A stretch of 47,329 nt of DNA from contig JAJEAO010000109.1 in NCBI GenBank assembly GCA_022822745.1, forward strand, positions 1-47,329, given 5' to 3'. Below the pieces are notes generated by a model. It had not been told where the DNA came from. It did not search any database and was given only the letters and a program-made list of their open reading frames with translations. This DNA is from Acidobacteriota bacterium. Lineage in GTDB: Bacteria; Acidobacteriota; Vicinamibacteria; Marinacidobacterales; Marinacidobacteraceae. This document shows positions 14,839 through 22,571 of this stretch, in pieces. Within the stretch, counting starts at the first letter, position 1, and the number at the start of each line of letters is the position of its first letter. The position numbers and the translations under genes were made by a program.

Positions 14839-16967
14839 TCGAGACCGCGCCGGCGCAGGAGCGGCTCGACATCCGGGTCGCGGCCGCGGAAGGCGCGGAA
14901 CAGGTCCATCGCCTCCACGCTGCCGCCCTTCGACAGCAGCGTGGCGCGGAAGTGGTCTCCGTTCTCCCGGAGCAGGCCGCCGTTCTCGCGGAACCACTCC
15001 ACCGAGTCGGCGTCGAGCACTTCGCTCCAGATGTAGGAGTAGTAGCCCGCCGAATAGCCGCCGCCCCAGACATGCGAGAAGTAGGTCGTGCGGTAGCGCG
15101 GCGGCACCGGGGCGAAGGCGACCCCGGCGGCTTCGAGCGCCGCCTCCTCGAAGGCGAGCGCCCCTTCCGCGTCGGGCGCCTCTCCGGGGGCGAGCTGGTG
15201 CCAGGCGAGGTCGAGAAGCGTTGCCGCGAGGTACTCGGTCGTGGCGAAGCCCTGGTTGAAGGTCCGGCTCTCGAGCACCCGGTCCAGCAGTTCGCCCGGG
15301 ATCGGCTCCCCGGTCTCGTGGTGGACGGCGTAGTTCGCGAGCACCTCCGGCCAGGTCGCCCACATCTCGTTCACCTGCGACGGGTATTCCACGAAGTCGC
15401 GGGGGACCGAGGTTCCGGCGAAGGTCGGGTACTCCACGTTCGAGAACAGCCCGTGAAGCGCGTGGCCGAACTCGTGGAACATCGTGATGACTTCATCGAA
15501 GGTGAGCAGCGTCGGCTCTCCTTCCGGGGGCTTCGGCACGTTCAGGTGGTTCGCCACGACCGGCTGCGTTCCCAGCAGGCCCGACTGCCCCACGTAGGCG
15601 TTCATCCACGCCCCGCCGCGCTTCGATGGCCGGGCGTAGAAGTCGCCGAGGAAGAGGCCGAGCGGCGATCCATCCTCCTCGAAGACCTCCCAGATCCGCA
15701 CATCGGGGTGGTAGGTCGGGAGATCCGGCCTCTCCTCGAAGCGGAGGCCGAAGAGCCCGGTCGCGGCGTGGAAGACGCCGTTCTCCAGGACTCCGTTCAT
15801 CTCGAAGTAGGGACGCAGCTCCCCCGCGTCGAAGGAGTAGCGTTCGGCGCGCAGCTTCTCGGTGTAGTAGGACCAGTCCCACGCCGCGATCTCGCCGAGG
15901 TCGTCGCCGAGTCGGGCCGCCAGCGCTTCCAGGTCCGCCGCTTCCCGGCGAGCGTTTTCGACTGCCGGCGGAGCGAGCCCGGCGAGTCGCTCGTTCACCG
16001 CATCGGCGGTCTGCGCGGTCTGCTCTTCGAGGACGTACGCCGCGTGGTGGGGATATCCGAGGAGCGATGCGCGTTCGGCGCGGAGCTCCGCGATCCGAGT
16101 GATGACGTCCCGGTTGTCGTAGTCGCCGCCCCGGCTCCCGCGGGCGAGCGAGGTCCGCATGATCCGCTCCCGGAGCGAGCGGTCCTCGAGCGACGCGAGC
16201 GCCGGCTGACCGCTCGTGTTCAGCAGCGCGATCACGTGCTGCCCTTCGAGGTCGCGCGCGCTCGCGGCCTCGGCGGCGGCGGCGATCTCTCCCTCCGAGA
16301 GACCGGCGAGGGCGTCCTCGCTGTCCACCACGATGGCGGAGGCGTTCACCTCGTCGAGGACGTTCTGGGTGAAGCGCGCTCCCAGCGAGGCGAGTTCCCC
16401 GTTGATCTCGCGCATCCGCGCCTGTCCGTCGGCGTCGAGCTGCGCCCCGGCGCGGACGAAGTTCCGCCGGTAGCGCTCGATCAGGCGGACCGCTTCGGCC
16501 TCCAGTCCGAGCGTCTCCCGGTTGACGTGAAGCGTCTCGACCCGCGCGAAGAGATCGGCGTTCAGGAGGATGTCGTCATAGTGCGCGGCCAGTTTCGGCG
16601 CCAGCTCCGCCCGCGCCTCGTTGATCGTGTCGTTCGTGTCCGCCGCGGCGAGGCTGAAGAAGACGCGCGAGACCCGGTCGAGGAGCGCGCCGGAGCGCTC
16701 CAGCGCGAGGATCGTGTTCTCGAAGGTGGCCGCGTCAGCGTCGCCGGCGATCGCGGCGATCTCGGCCAGGTGCTCCTCCATGCCGCGCTCGAAGGCGGGG
16801 CGGTAGTGGTCGTTTTCGATCTCGTCGAACGGAGGCAGCTTGTACGGCAGCGGGCTCTCGGTGAAGAACGGGTTCTCGGGCATGGACGGCTCGGGATCTC
16901 CGGATCCGGCGCACCCGGTCGCGAGGGCGACCGCGGCGGCGATGAGTGCAAGAGAAAAAGGATGCAT
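14835..16967 (-). CDS. M3-family oligopeptidase (Dcp/PrlC-like), lipoprotein
   Basis: A 710-residue zinc metallopeptidase. The N-terminus is a lipoprotein signal (ALIAAAVALATGC) followed by a short linker. The rest is a complete M3 domain: helical N-terminal half with TFENTILALERSG, and catalytic half with HEFGHALHGLFS (zinc ligands H498 and H502, catalytic E499), FVEYPSQVNEMWAT supplying the third ligand, and RTTYFSHVWGGGYSAGYYSY at the substrate-binding loop. It removes dipeptides or cleaves short peptides, here in the periplasm or at a membrane surface rather than in the cytosol. ATG 16967 has GGAGG upstream; the longer ORF start at 17012 would hide the signal. Overlaps heme O synthase by TTGA. 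Confidence 0.92.
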   Translation of the reverse strand: MHPFSLALIAAAVALATGCAGSGDPEPSMPENPFFTESPLPYKLPPFDEIENDHYRPAFERGMEEHLAEIAAIAGDADAATFENTILALERSGALLDRVSRVFFSLAAADTNDTINEARAELAPKLAAHYDDILLNADLFARVETLHVNRETLGLEAEAVRLIERYRRNFVRAGAQLDADGQARMREINGELASLGARFTQNVLDEVNASAIVVDSEDALAGLSEGEIAAAAEAASARDLEGQHVIALLNTSGQPALASLEDRSLRERIMRTSLARGSRGGDYDNRDVITRIAELRAERASLLGYPHHAAYVLEEQTAQTADAVNERLAGLAPPAVENARREAADLEALAARLGDDLGEIAAWDWSYYTEKLRAERYSFDAGELRPYFEMNGVLENGVFHAATGLFGLRFEERPDLPTYHPDVRIWEVFEEDGSPLGLFLGDFYARPSKRGGAWMNAYVGQSGLLGTQPVVANHLNVPKPPEGEPTLLTFDEVITMFHEFGHALHGLFSNVEYPTFAGTSVPRDFVEYPSQVNEMWATWPEVLANYAVHHETGEPIPGELLDRVLESRTFNQGFATTEYLAATLLDLAWHQLAPGEAPDAEGALAFEEAALEAAGVAFAPVPPRYRTTYFSHVWGGGYSAGYYSYIWSEVLDADSVEWFRENGGLLRENGDHFRATLLSKGGSVEAMDLFRAFRGRDPDVEPLLRRRGLD

Positions 16968-17180
16968 CACGACTCCCTCCTGGGGGCGGCGGCTCCGCGC
17001 CGCCGAACCCAATTCTGCCGCTTCGCCCGCTCCGCCGTTTCGCGGAGTGGACTCCGGGATGCATGGCGGGCGCGGCGATCATCTCCGCAATCCGGCCGAG
17101 GCGACCTGTCGAGGACAGGACTCCGGCGGCGCGTGGACGGCGACGCCGGCGCGCCTGGTCGGGCCGCTCGGGGCGCCTGT

Positions 17181-17186
17181 TATATT
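17181..17186 (+). promoter_or_regulatory. -10-like TATATT before the antitoxin at 17211
   Basis: TATATT stands out in a GC-rich stretch, 24 nt before ATG 17211, giving a leader of about 18 nt. No clear -35. Confidence 0.45.
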
Positions 17187-17210
17187 CCAGTAGAACCTCA
17201 CGAGCGAGTG

Positions 17211-17468
17211 ATGCACACGACCCACCTGCGCCGAGTCGGCGGCTCCCTGATGCTGGCCGTGCCGCCGGCGCTCCTTCGGGTGCTCGATCTTCGCGCGGGC
17301 GCCAGGCTCGACATCGGGGTCGAAGACGGTCGCCTGCTGGTTGCCCCGAGAAAGCGGCCGGTTTACTCCCTCGCCGAGCTCTTGGCTCAGTGCGACGAGA
17401 CTGCGCCGGCGGATGAGGACGACCGGGTGTGGCTCGAGGCCCCAAGGGTCGGGAGCGAACTCCTGTAG
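17211..17468 (+). CDS. AbrB/MazE-like antitoxin
   Basis: An 85-residue protein with a swapped-hairpin AbrB/MazE N-terminus: LRRVGGSLMLAVPPALLRVLDLRAGARLDIGVEDGRLLV (DNA-binding; key part VGGSLMLAVPPALL). The C-terminal tail (YSLAELLAQCDETAPADEDDR) is acidic and unstructured, as expected for the toxin-binding part of MazE. The toxin start follows its stop codon with no gap (TAG then ATG), so both are made from one mRNA. Good confidence that it is the antitoxin of the MazF-like gene at 17469. Confidence 0.87.
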   Translation: MHTTHLRRVGGSLMLAVPPALLRVLDLRAGARLDIGVEDGRLLVAPRKRPVYSLAELLAQCDETAPADEDDRVWLEAPRVGSELL

Positions 17469-17801
17469 ATGCGGCGGGGCGAGATCTGGTGGGTCCGCCT
17501 CGATCCCGTGGCTGGTCACGAGCAGCGAGGCGAACGGCCCGTCCTGATCGTGACTCCCGAAGCATTCAACAGGATCACCGGAACGCCGGTCGTCTTGCCG
17601 ATCACCACGGGAGGTCGGTTTGCGCGCAGCCGCGGGTTCGCTGTCTCTCTTGACGCGGCGGGGACGCGCACGGTGGGCGTGATCCGGTGCGACCAGCCCC
17701 GCGCCCTCGATTTCTCCTCCCGCGGCGCGAGGCGCATGGAGTCCGTCCCCGAGCCGATCATGGACGACGTACTCGCGCGCCTGGCAACCATCCTGACCTG
17801 A
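17469..17801 (+). CDS. MazF/PemK-family toxin (endoribonuclease)
   Basis: A 110-residue toxin with the MazF/PemK/CcdB fold: MRRGEIWWVRLDPVAGHEQ, then RPVLIVTPEAFNRITGTPVVLPIT and VGVIRCDQPRALDFSSR. These are the regions that carry the active-site Arg and the dimer loop in MazF/ChpB mRNA interferases, which cleave mRNA at short sequence motifs. Length and both conserved blocks are complete, so it looks active. Immediately downstream, on the other strand, is a VapC remnant (17850-18000). Confidence 0.9.
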   Translation: MRRGEIWWVRLDPVAGHEQRGERPVLIVTPEAFNRITGTPVVLPITTGGRFARSRGFAVSLDAAGTRTVGVIRCDQPRALDFSSRGARRMESVPEPIMDDVLARLATILT

Positions 17802-17849
17802 TCTGACGGAGCGGACCGGCGGAAACGATCCCGGCGCGATGCGGTCGGT

Positions 17850-18000
17850 CCGCCGCGGGTTCAGGAGTTCGACGCCGGCGTCCTTGAAGTCGCGCCGGTT
17901 CCGGATGACGCGAGTCGCGCCGCGAACGCGCGCGATCGCCGCAATCCGGCAGTCGCGGCCGTCCGACGCCCTCCCCGCCGGCGAGCAAGTCTGGAGCGCG
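17850..18000 (-). pseudogene. VapC/PIN toxin C-terminal remnant
   Basis: Reading the minus strand in the frame with TCGGAC at 17966-17961 gives GRDCRIAAIARVRGAT followed by RNRRDFKDAGVELLNP, which is the last third of a VapC toxin (catalytic Asp region, the R-N-x-R-D-F strand and the G-V-x-L-x-N-P end). No N-terminal PIN part (D-T-x-x-x) is found upstream and no antitoxin partner. So this is a decayed fragment, lying between two intact toxin-antitoxin pairs. Confidence 0.55.
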
Positions 18001-18034
18001 AAGGCCTACGCTCCCTCGCCTGCACGGACTGCGC

Positions 18035-18040
18035 TAGCGT
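18035..18040 (+). promoter_or_regulatory. -10-like TAGCGT inside the palindrome CGCTAGCG
   Basis: TAGCGT (18035-18040) lies 6 nt before ATG 18047. It is embedded in the perfect 8-bp palindrome CGCTAGCG (18032-18039), which could be an antitoxin operator. Confidence 0.4.
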
Positions 18041-18046
18041 ATGCCC

Positions 18047-18286
18047 ATGCGTTTGCACATTCATGTGGACGACTCGCTGATGGCCCAGGTGGACGCGATC
18101 TCCGGGACTCGCGGTCGCACCGAATTCATCCGGAACGCCTTGCGGGCCGCGGTCGCTCACCATCGCCGATGGGAGCTCGTCGAGAAGGCGGCCGGAGCGA
18201 TCAGGGATCACGGTCATGCGTGGGACTCGGATCCCGCGGAGTGGGTCCGCAGACAGCGTCGGAGCGATCCTCGCCGGCTCGGTTGA
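18047..18286 (+). CDS. Ribbon-helix-helix (CopG-like) antitoxin
   Basis: A 79-residue protein with an N-terminal ribbon-helix-helix: MRLHIHVDDSLMAQVDAISG, then the second helix GRTEFIRNALRAAVAHHRR. RHH antitoxins bind their own operator as dimers and neutralise a PIN toxin through the C-terminus, here WELVEKAAGAIRDHGHAWDS and WVRRQR. ATG 18047 is preferred over 18041 because the TAGCGT element lies 6 nt before it, the same spacing as at four other genes; 18041 would add two residues. The stop is 4 nt before the toxin's earliest start, so the pair is coupled. Confidence 0.8.
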   Translation: MRLHIHVDDSLMAQVDAISGTRGRTEFIRNALRAAVAHHRRWELVEKAAGAIRDHGHAWDSDPAEWVRRQRRSDPRRLG

Positions 18287-18290
18287 CGCA

Positions 18291-18680
18291 TTGCTGGTGC
18301 TGCTCGATTCGACCGTCCTGATTGACTATCTCCGCGGTCGGCCGGTGATCTCCCGCGTGCGCGCACTGCGGGCTGCGGGCGATGTCGCCTGTACGTGCGC
18401 GATCAACGTGGACGAAATCGTGCGCGGCCTTCAGCCGAATGAGACCGGCAGAGCCATGGCGCTGTTCGATGGGCTCGTGATCCTGCCTCTCGGTCGAGAG
18501 GAAGGAGAGCGGGCGGGCGCCTGGCGACGGGAATTCGCCCGGCGCGGGCAGACGCTGACGCAGGCGGACTGCCTGGTCGCAGCCGCCGCGTACTGCGCGT
18601 CAGCACGCCTCGCAACCGGAAACCCCAGGGACTTTCCGATGAGAGGTTTGCGCGTCGAGCACTGGCGGGTCGGAACCTGA
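18291..18680 (+). CDS. VapC-like PIN-domain toxin
   Basis: A 129-residue PIN toxin (127 if GTG 18297 is used). Active-site acids are visible as D in LLDSTVLIDYL, E in INVDEIVRGL, D in LTQADCLVAAAAY and the N/D pair in LATGNPRDF. Predicted RNase that is held inactive by the RHH protein upstream. I prefer TTG 18291 or GTG 18297 since no ATG precedes the first beta strand in this frame. The GNPRDFP end matches the C-terminal strand of the family. Both genes appear intact. Confidence 0.82.
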   Translation: MLVLLDSTVLIDYLRGRPVISRVRALRAAGDVACTCAINVDEIVRGLQPNETGRAMALFDGLVILPLGREEGERAGAWRREFARRGQTLTQADCLVAAAAYCASARLATGNPRDFPMRGLRVEHWRVGT

Positions 18681-18730
18681 CAGCAGTTCGCCCGGACGCG
18701 GCCTGAGGCGGCGGGAGTCCGCAGCGGGGG

Positions 18731-21022
18731 TCAGCGACGGAGCGTCTGCGCCCGGCGGACTTCGCGCTCGGCCTCGGCGAGCCGGCCCTGCCGGTTGTAG
18801 ATGTCGGCGAGCACGAAGTGGCCGAAGGGCGCCATCCCCGGTTCGGGGGAGAGCGAGAGCCCCCGCAACGCGGCCCCCTCCGCCTGGGTCAGGTCTCCCC
18901 GGTCGAGAAGCGCCTTCGCCAGATAGAGGTAGCCCACGGCGAAGTCCGGGTTCGCCTCGACCGCTGCGCGGAATGACGCCTCCATCCGCACCGGGTCGCC
19001 CATGGCGCCGAGCAGCCGGCCGAGATTGAAGTGCGACCGGAAGTCCTTCGGGGCCATCTCGAGCCGTGTTTCGTAGGCCTCGATCGCACCCGCCCCATCG
19101 CCGCGCTCCTCGAAGAGCAGAGCCAGGTTGTACCAGGCGTCGGAGAGGCGGTCGTCCATCTCGAGCGCCCGTCGGAGCTCGGCCTCCGCCTCGTTCAGAC
19201 GCCCCAGGCTCAGCAGGCACTGCCCCTTCAGGTTGTGCGCGGGGGCGCGCTGCTCGCCGGTCGCTTCGAGACGCTCCAGAACCTCCAGCGCCTCTTCGTA
19301 CTCCTCGCGGGCCGCGTGGATCTCGGCGAGGTGGAAGTGCGCCTTGTTGTCGTTCGGGTCGAGGTCGAGGAGCCGCCGGTAGCCCGCCGCCGCTTCCTCG
19401 TAGCGTTCGGCGAGCCGGTAGGCGTCGGCTAGACCGAGCACGGCGGAGAGGTACTCCGGATCGAGAGCGAGCGCTTCGCGGTAGGCGGCGATGGCGCCCT
19501 CCCAGTCCTCCTGCTTCACGAACAGGTTGCCGAGCACGAAGTGCGCTTCGAGAATTCCGGGGTCCTCTTCGAGCACGCGCCGCACCTTGGCCATGGCGTC
19601 AGAGATCCGATCCTCGGTGGAGTCCGTTCCCGCCGCCTTGAGCAGGTTGTAGAGGACGATCTTGTCCTTCGGGTCGGCGAGCGGCTCGTCGGGATCCACC
19701 CGGACGCGGGACGCGCCGCCGAGGTAGCCGAGCGCGGCGAGCTGGGCGCGGGTCGCCTCGTCGAGGGCCTCCGGCGCGGTCTGATCGGCGGCGTCCGAAC
19801 CGAGTTCCGCCACGAGCTGGTCGAGCCGGGCCTGGAGCTGGCGGACCTGTCCGGGCCGGTCGGGCGCCAGGTTGCGCGTCTGCCCCGGATCCTCGGCCAC
19901 GTCGAACAGCTCGGGACGGGGAGCGGAGATGAAGTGAAGGACGCCGTTCCTGAGCGCTCGCAGCGGGGACCAGCCGTAGTGGTTCCGCGGGTAGAGGCTC
20001 TCGGAATAGGCCCACAGATCCAGATCGCTCGTGGTTCCCTCCAGCATCGGTCGGAGGCTCGTTCCCTGGACCGGCGCCGGGACCGGCGCGCCGACGAGAT
20101 CCAGCACGGTGGGCATCAGATCCACGCCCCGGACCTGTCCGGGAACCCGGAGGCCTCGTCCGATCTGGCGGTAGGGCGCCCGCACGAGGAAGGGGACCTG
20201 CATCGTGGCGTCGTAGATGAAGAACCCGTGCGCGCCCTCGCGGTGGCGCCCCAGGCTCTCCCCGTGGTCGCCGATGAGGACGAGCAGCGTCTCGTCCGCG
20301 AGTTCGTTCGCATCCAGCCAGTCGAGGAGGCGGCCCACCAGCGAGTCGGTGAACGCGATTTCGGCGTCGTAGTCGGCGCCGGCGTAGTCGCCCGCCCGCG
20401 ATCCCCAGGGTTCCGGGGCGTCGTAGGGCCAGTGCGGGTCGTAGAGGTGGATCCAGGAGAAGAACCGCTCCTCCTTCACGCCGTCCATCCAGGCGAGCGC
20501 GGCGTCGAGGACTTCGTCTCCGCGGCGCTGGACCGTATCGAGGCTGATCCGCTCGAACTCGCGGAAGTCGAAGTCGTCGTGGTAGCGCTCGAAGCCCTGG
20601 TCGAGCCCCCAGCGCGAGTCCACCACGAAGGCGGCCACGAAGCCGCCCGTTCTCCAGCCGGCGTCGCGGAGCGTCTCCGCGAGCGTCACCGCTCCGTCGC
20701 CGAGGTAGTACCCGCCGTTGTCGCGGACGCCGTGGAACATCGGGTAGGTCCCGGTGAACATCGTCGCGTGGGACGGCAGCGTGAGCGGCACGGTCGCGGT
20801 TGCCTGCTCGAAGAGCACGCCCTCGGCCGCCACCCGACCGAATGCCGGCGTTTCGATCCGTTCGTTCCCGTACTGCGCCAGATGCCGCGCCGAGAGCGTG
20901 TCCAGCGTGACCACGACGACATTCAGCGGCCGCGTCGGATCCGATGCGCCGGGCAATCCGGAACAGCCGCCGGCGAGGGAAGCGGTGACGAGGAGAGTCG
21001 TCAGCCTGCGCCCGAGAACCAT
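18731..21022 (-). CDS. Sulfatase/phosphatase-fold lipoprotein fused to TPRs
   Basis: A 763-residue protein. A lipoprotein signal (LLVTASLAGGC) leads to an alkaline-phosphatase-superfamily sulfatase domain (to about residue 400) with VVVVTLDTLSARHLAQYG metal site, IGDHGESLGRH and HGFFIYDATMQVPFLVRAP, then at least six TPR units (EAHFVLGNLFVKQ, AVLGLADAYRLAE, AWYNLALLFEERG and others). The nucleophile region reads VPLTLPSHATMFTG: Thr takes the place of the Cys/Ser that is converted to formylglycine in true sulfatases (C-x-P-x-R), so it should act like a phospho- or sulfo-hydrolase or transferase of the T-type, not as a formylglycine enzyme. TPRs would bind a partner protein. Start 21022 has GATAAT 9 nt upstream. 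Confidence 0.85.
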   Translation of the reverse strand: MVLGRRLTTLLVTASLAGGCSGLPGASDPTRPLNVVVVTLDTLSARHLAQYGNERIETPAFGRVAAEGVLFEQATATVPLTLPSHATMFTGTYPMFHGVRDNGGYYLGDGAVTLAETLRDAGWRTGGFVAAFVVDSRWGLDQGFERYHDDFDFREFERISLDTVQRRGDEVLDAALAWMDGVKEERFFSWIHLYDPHWPYDAPEPWGSRAGDYAGADYDAEIAFTDSLVGRLLDWLDANELADETLLVLIGDHGESLGRHREGAHGFFIYDATMQVPFLVRAPYRQIGRGLRVPGQVRGVDLMPTVLDLVGAPVPAPVQGTSLRPMLEGTTSDLDLWAYSESLYPRNHYGWSPLRALRNGVLHFISAPRPELFDVAEDPGQTRNLAPDRPGQVRQLQARLDQLVAELGSDAADQTAPEALDEATRAQLAALGYLGGASRVRVDPDEPLADPKDKIVLYNLLKAAGTDSTEDRISDAMAKVRRVLEEDPGILEAHFVLGNLFVKQEDWEGAIAAYREALALDPEYLSAVLGLADAYRLAERYEEAAAGYRRLLDLDPNDNKAHFHLAEIHAAREEYEEALEVLERLEATGEQRAPAHNLKGQCLLSLGRLNEAEAELRRALEMDDRLSDAWYNLALLFEERGDGAGAIEAYETRLEMAPKDFRSHFNLGRLLGAMGDPVRMEASFRAAVEANPDFAVGYLYLAKALLDRGDLTQAEGAALRGLSLSPEPGMAPFGHFVLADIYNRQGRLAEAEREVRRAQTLRR

Positions 21023-21031
21023 GACCCGCGG

Positions 21032-21037
21032 ATTATC
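21032..21037 (-). promoter_or_regulatory. -10 GATAAT of the sulfatase-TPR gene
   Basis: GATAAT on the minus strand lies 9 nt before ATG 21022. A weak -35 (TCAACC) sits 17 bp upstream. The start point of transcription would be at or next to the start codon. Confidence 0.5.
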
Positions 21038-21080
21038 CCCGGTCCGGCGTGGGCGGTTGACGGTTCGAATCCTGTGTGGC

Positions 21081-21106
21081 GTCCTGTGGGCTATTTGCCA
21101 CAGGAC
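21081..21106. promoter_or_regulatory. Perfect 9-bp inverted repeat, probable operator
   Basis: GTCCTGTGG (21081-21089) and CCACAGGAC (21098-21106) are exact reverse complements with an 8-nt centre (GCTATTTG). They lie directly before the -10-like TAAGAT (21114-21119) of the antitoxin gene, where a MazE/RHH repressor would be expected to bind. Confidence 0.6.
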
Positions 21107-21113
21107 AATGGGG

Positions 21114-21119
21114 TAAGAT
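21114..21119 (+). promoter_or_regulatory. -10-like TAAGAT, 6 nt before ATG 21126
   Basis: TAAGAT followed by GCAGGC and ATG 21126. TTGCCA at 21095-21100 is too close to be a standard -35. Confidence 0.45.
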
Positions 21120-21125
21120 GCAGGC

Positions 21126-21365
21126 ATGAAGGCGGTACAGATCAACTTCTCCGAGGATCTTCTGGCGCGACTCGACGCGGACGAGGTCGTGCGCGAGCTG
21201 GGTCGTTCCGAGGTCGTGCGCCGGATCGCCGAGGCGTGGCTCCGCCGGCGGGAGGAGCGGAAGATCGCCGAGGCGTACGCCCGCGGTTACGGTCCCGACT
21301 TCCCTCCCATCGAGGAAGAGCTGGCCGGTTGGACGGAGGCTGCGGCCCCATGCCCCGACGAGTGA
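21126..21365 (+). CDS. Ribbon-helix-helix antitoxin (MazE-like)
   Basis: A 79-residue protein: N-terminal beta strand MKAVQINFSEDLLARLDADE, helix-turn-helix part VVRELGRSEVVRRIAEAWLRR, and a C-terminal tail (KIAEAYARGYG, FPPIEEELAGW) that is typical of MazE-like antitoxins: the R-G-Y-G and Trp elements insert into the MazF groove. It overlaps the toxin gene by 16 nt. Its promoter is next to the 9-bp palindrome at 21081. I am confident of the pair; the exact MazE subclass is uncertain. Confidence 0.83.
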   Translation: MKAVQINFSEDLLARLDADEVVRELGRSEVVRRIAEAWLRRREERKIAEAYARGYGPDFPPIEEELAGWTEAAAPCPDE

Positions 21366-21709
21366 GGCGCGGGGATCTGTGGCTCCACCGGTTCGCGGCG
21401 CCGGACCGAAGGCGCCCGGTCCTGGTGCTGACCCGGAACGATGTCGTGAACCGGCTGCACTCCGTCACCGTGGCGCCGATCACTTCCACCGTCCGGGGTC
21501 TCCCGAGCGAGGTTCGCGTCGGAGTCGCGAACGGGTTGAAGTGCGAGAGCGTCGTGAATCTGGATCACATCCAGACGGTGCCCCGCTCGGCCCTCGAACA
21601 CTGGATCGGTCGGCTGGGCCCCGGACGCATGTTCGAGGTCTGCCGCGCCCTGGCCGTCGCGCTCGGCTGCGAGGCGGGGATGGCGCGCGAGGAGCCGTGG
21701 ATGCTGTGA
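21350..21709 (+). CDS. MazF-family toxin (endoribonuclease)
   Basis: A 119-residue MazF/PemK-like toxin: MPRRVRRGDLWLHRFAAPDR, then RPVLVLTRNDVVNRLHSVTVAPIT, SEVRVGVANGLKCESVVNLDHIQTVPRSALE (the Cys-containing region is where MazF carries its dimer face). The C-terminus is a helix (MFEVCRALAVALGCE). Predicted mRNA interferase, second of its family in the window but not a close copy of the 17469 toxin: that one begins RRGEIWWVRLDP, this one RRGDLWLHRFAAP. Appears complete. Confidence 0.87.
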   Translation: MPRRVRRGDLWLHRFAAPDRRRPVLVLTRNDVVNRLHSVTVAPITSTVRGLPSEVRVGVANGLKCESVVNLDHIQTVPRSALEHWIGRLGPGRMFEVCRALAVALGCEAGMAREEPWML

Positions 21710-21767
21710 AGCGACCGGAGTCGCCGCATCCGGGACGCGAACAGAAGGGGGGGTTCTCCAGCCGAAG

Positions 21768-22175
21768 TCAGCCGGTTGCGGCAGGCAGCACCTGAAAGCC
21801 CTGACGGGCGAAGTCGCGGTCGAGCGCCAGCGCATTGCGCACGCCGCGACGACGCATCACCTCGAAACTGGAGCAGTCCACGTACGACAGCCGACGGCGA
21901 TTCGCGGCGAGCACGGTGGCCAGGGCAGCGGCGTACTCGTCCGGCGTGACGAACACAATCTCCATCGCGGACAGGATGTCGGCGCTCAGAGTGCGCAGAG
22001 CCCCAATGCCGATTCGGCGCTGGGCCAGGGCGAAAGACTCGACGGCTACGTAGTTGGAGGTCAGCAGGTCGGCTTTCTCCGCTATCGAGTCCCAGGTGGC
22101 GAGCGTGGCGTCGTGTCGAGGATCTCCGGCGTCGAGCAGCGCCATGAGCGCCGAGGTGTCCACGAACCCGGTCAC
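21768..22175 (-). CDS. VapC-type PIN-domain toxin
   Basis: A 135-residue PIN protein with a full acidic set: D6 in GFVDTSALMALL, E46 in YVAVESFAL, D100 in LSYVDCSSFEVM and D119/D121 in ALDRDFARQGFQ. Start is GTG 22175, which overlaps the end of the antitoxin reading frame (stop 22174-22172) as GTGA, a normal arrangement for a VapBC pair. The partner antitoxin frame carries an in-frame TGA at codon 41, so if that stop is real the toxin would lack a full-length antitoxin. Either it is silent, or an N-terminal half antitoxin or another VapB controls it. Confidence 0.85.
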   Translation of the reverse strand: MTGFVDTSALMALLDAGDPRHDATLATWDSIAEKADLLTSNYVAVESFALAQRRIGIGALRTLSADILSAMEIVFVTPDEYAAALATVLAANRRRLSYVDCSSFEVMRRRGVRNALALDRDFARQGFQVLPAATG

Positions 22176-22420
22176 GAGTCGAACGCGTCCTCGAGGTAGC
22201 GGTCGTGGTTCTCGGCCAGATCCCGGACTCCCGACCGGAATTTGCCCATGGAAGCGCGGGCGCGCCGGATGAGCTCTTCACGGCTCGCTCGATCCCGTCA
22301 GGACAAGCGGCGGCTGACCGCCTCGCGCACGACGGCCGCGATGGAGCAGCCCTCGTTTCGCGCGACCTCGCGCAGCGCCTGCACCTGTTCCTCGGTGAAC
22401 TGGATTTCCATGGGAACCAT
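22172..22420 (-). pseudogene. RHH-type VapB antitoxin interrupted by in-frame TGA
   Basis: From ATG 22420 the frame encodes MVPMEIQFTEEQVQALREVA then NEGCSIAAVVREAVSRRLS, followed by TGA at 22300-22298. The same frame continues without another stop: RDRASREELIRRARASMGKF, RSGVRDLAENHDRYLEDAFD and S, then TGA at 22174-22172 that overlaps the VapC GTG start. The second half is a typical antitoxin tail (G-K-F-R-S-G then H-D-R-Y-L-E-D-A-F), so the ancestor had 82 codons and one stop was gained within. ATG 22411 is an alternative start. If read as written, a 40-residue DNA-binding fragment is produced and the toxin-binding part is not. Confidence 0.65.
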
Positions 22421-22571
22421 GCCGCCATGCTAGCGGGCTGGTGGCGTCACGGCGCCAGCAGGTTCGCGTTCGCCCCGGCGAAGGTGGACGGAAGTCCGAG
22501 CCGCCCCTGGCCGCCGTGGCCGACAGAGGCCACTCCTGACCATCCTCCATGAAGTTGGGTAATTCGGGCCG

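Noticed and set aside
17105-17119. Palindrome CCTGTC-GAG-GACAGG upstream of the MazE-like gene
   Set aside because: Six-bp arms are too short to stand out in a GC-rich region, and it is 62 bp before the -10 element.
22298-22300. Selenocysteine or general TGA recoding
   Set aside because: TGA ends most other genes here, and no SECIS-like hairpin or sel gene is seen; a nonsense change or error is simpler.
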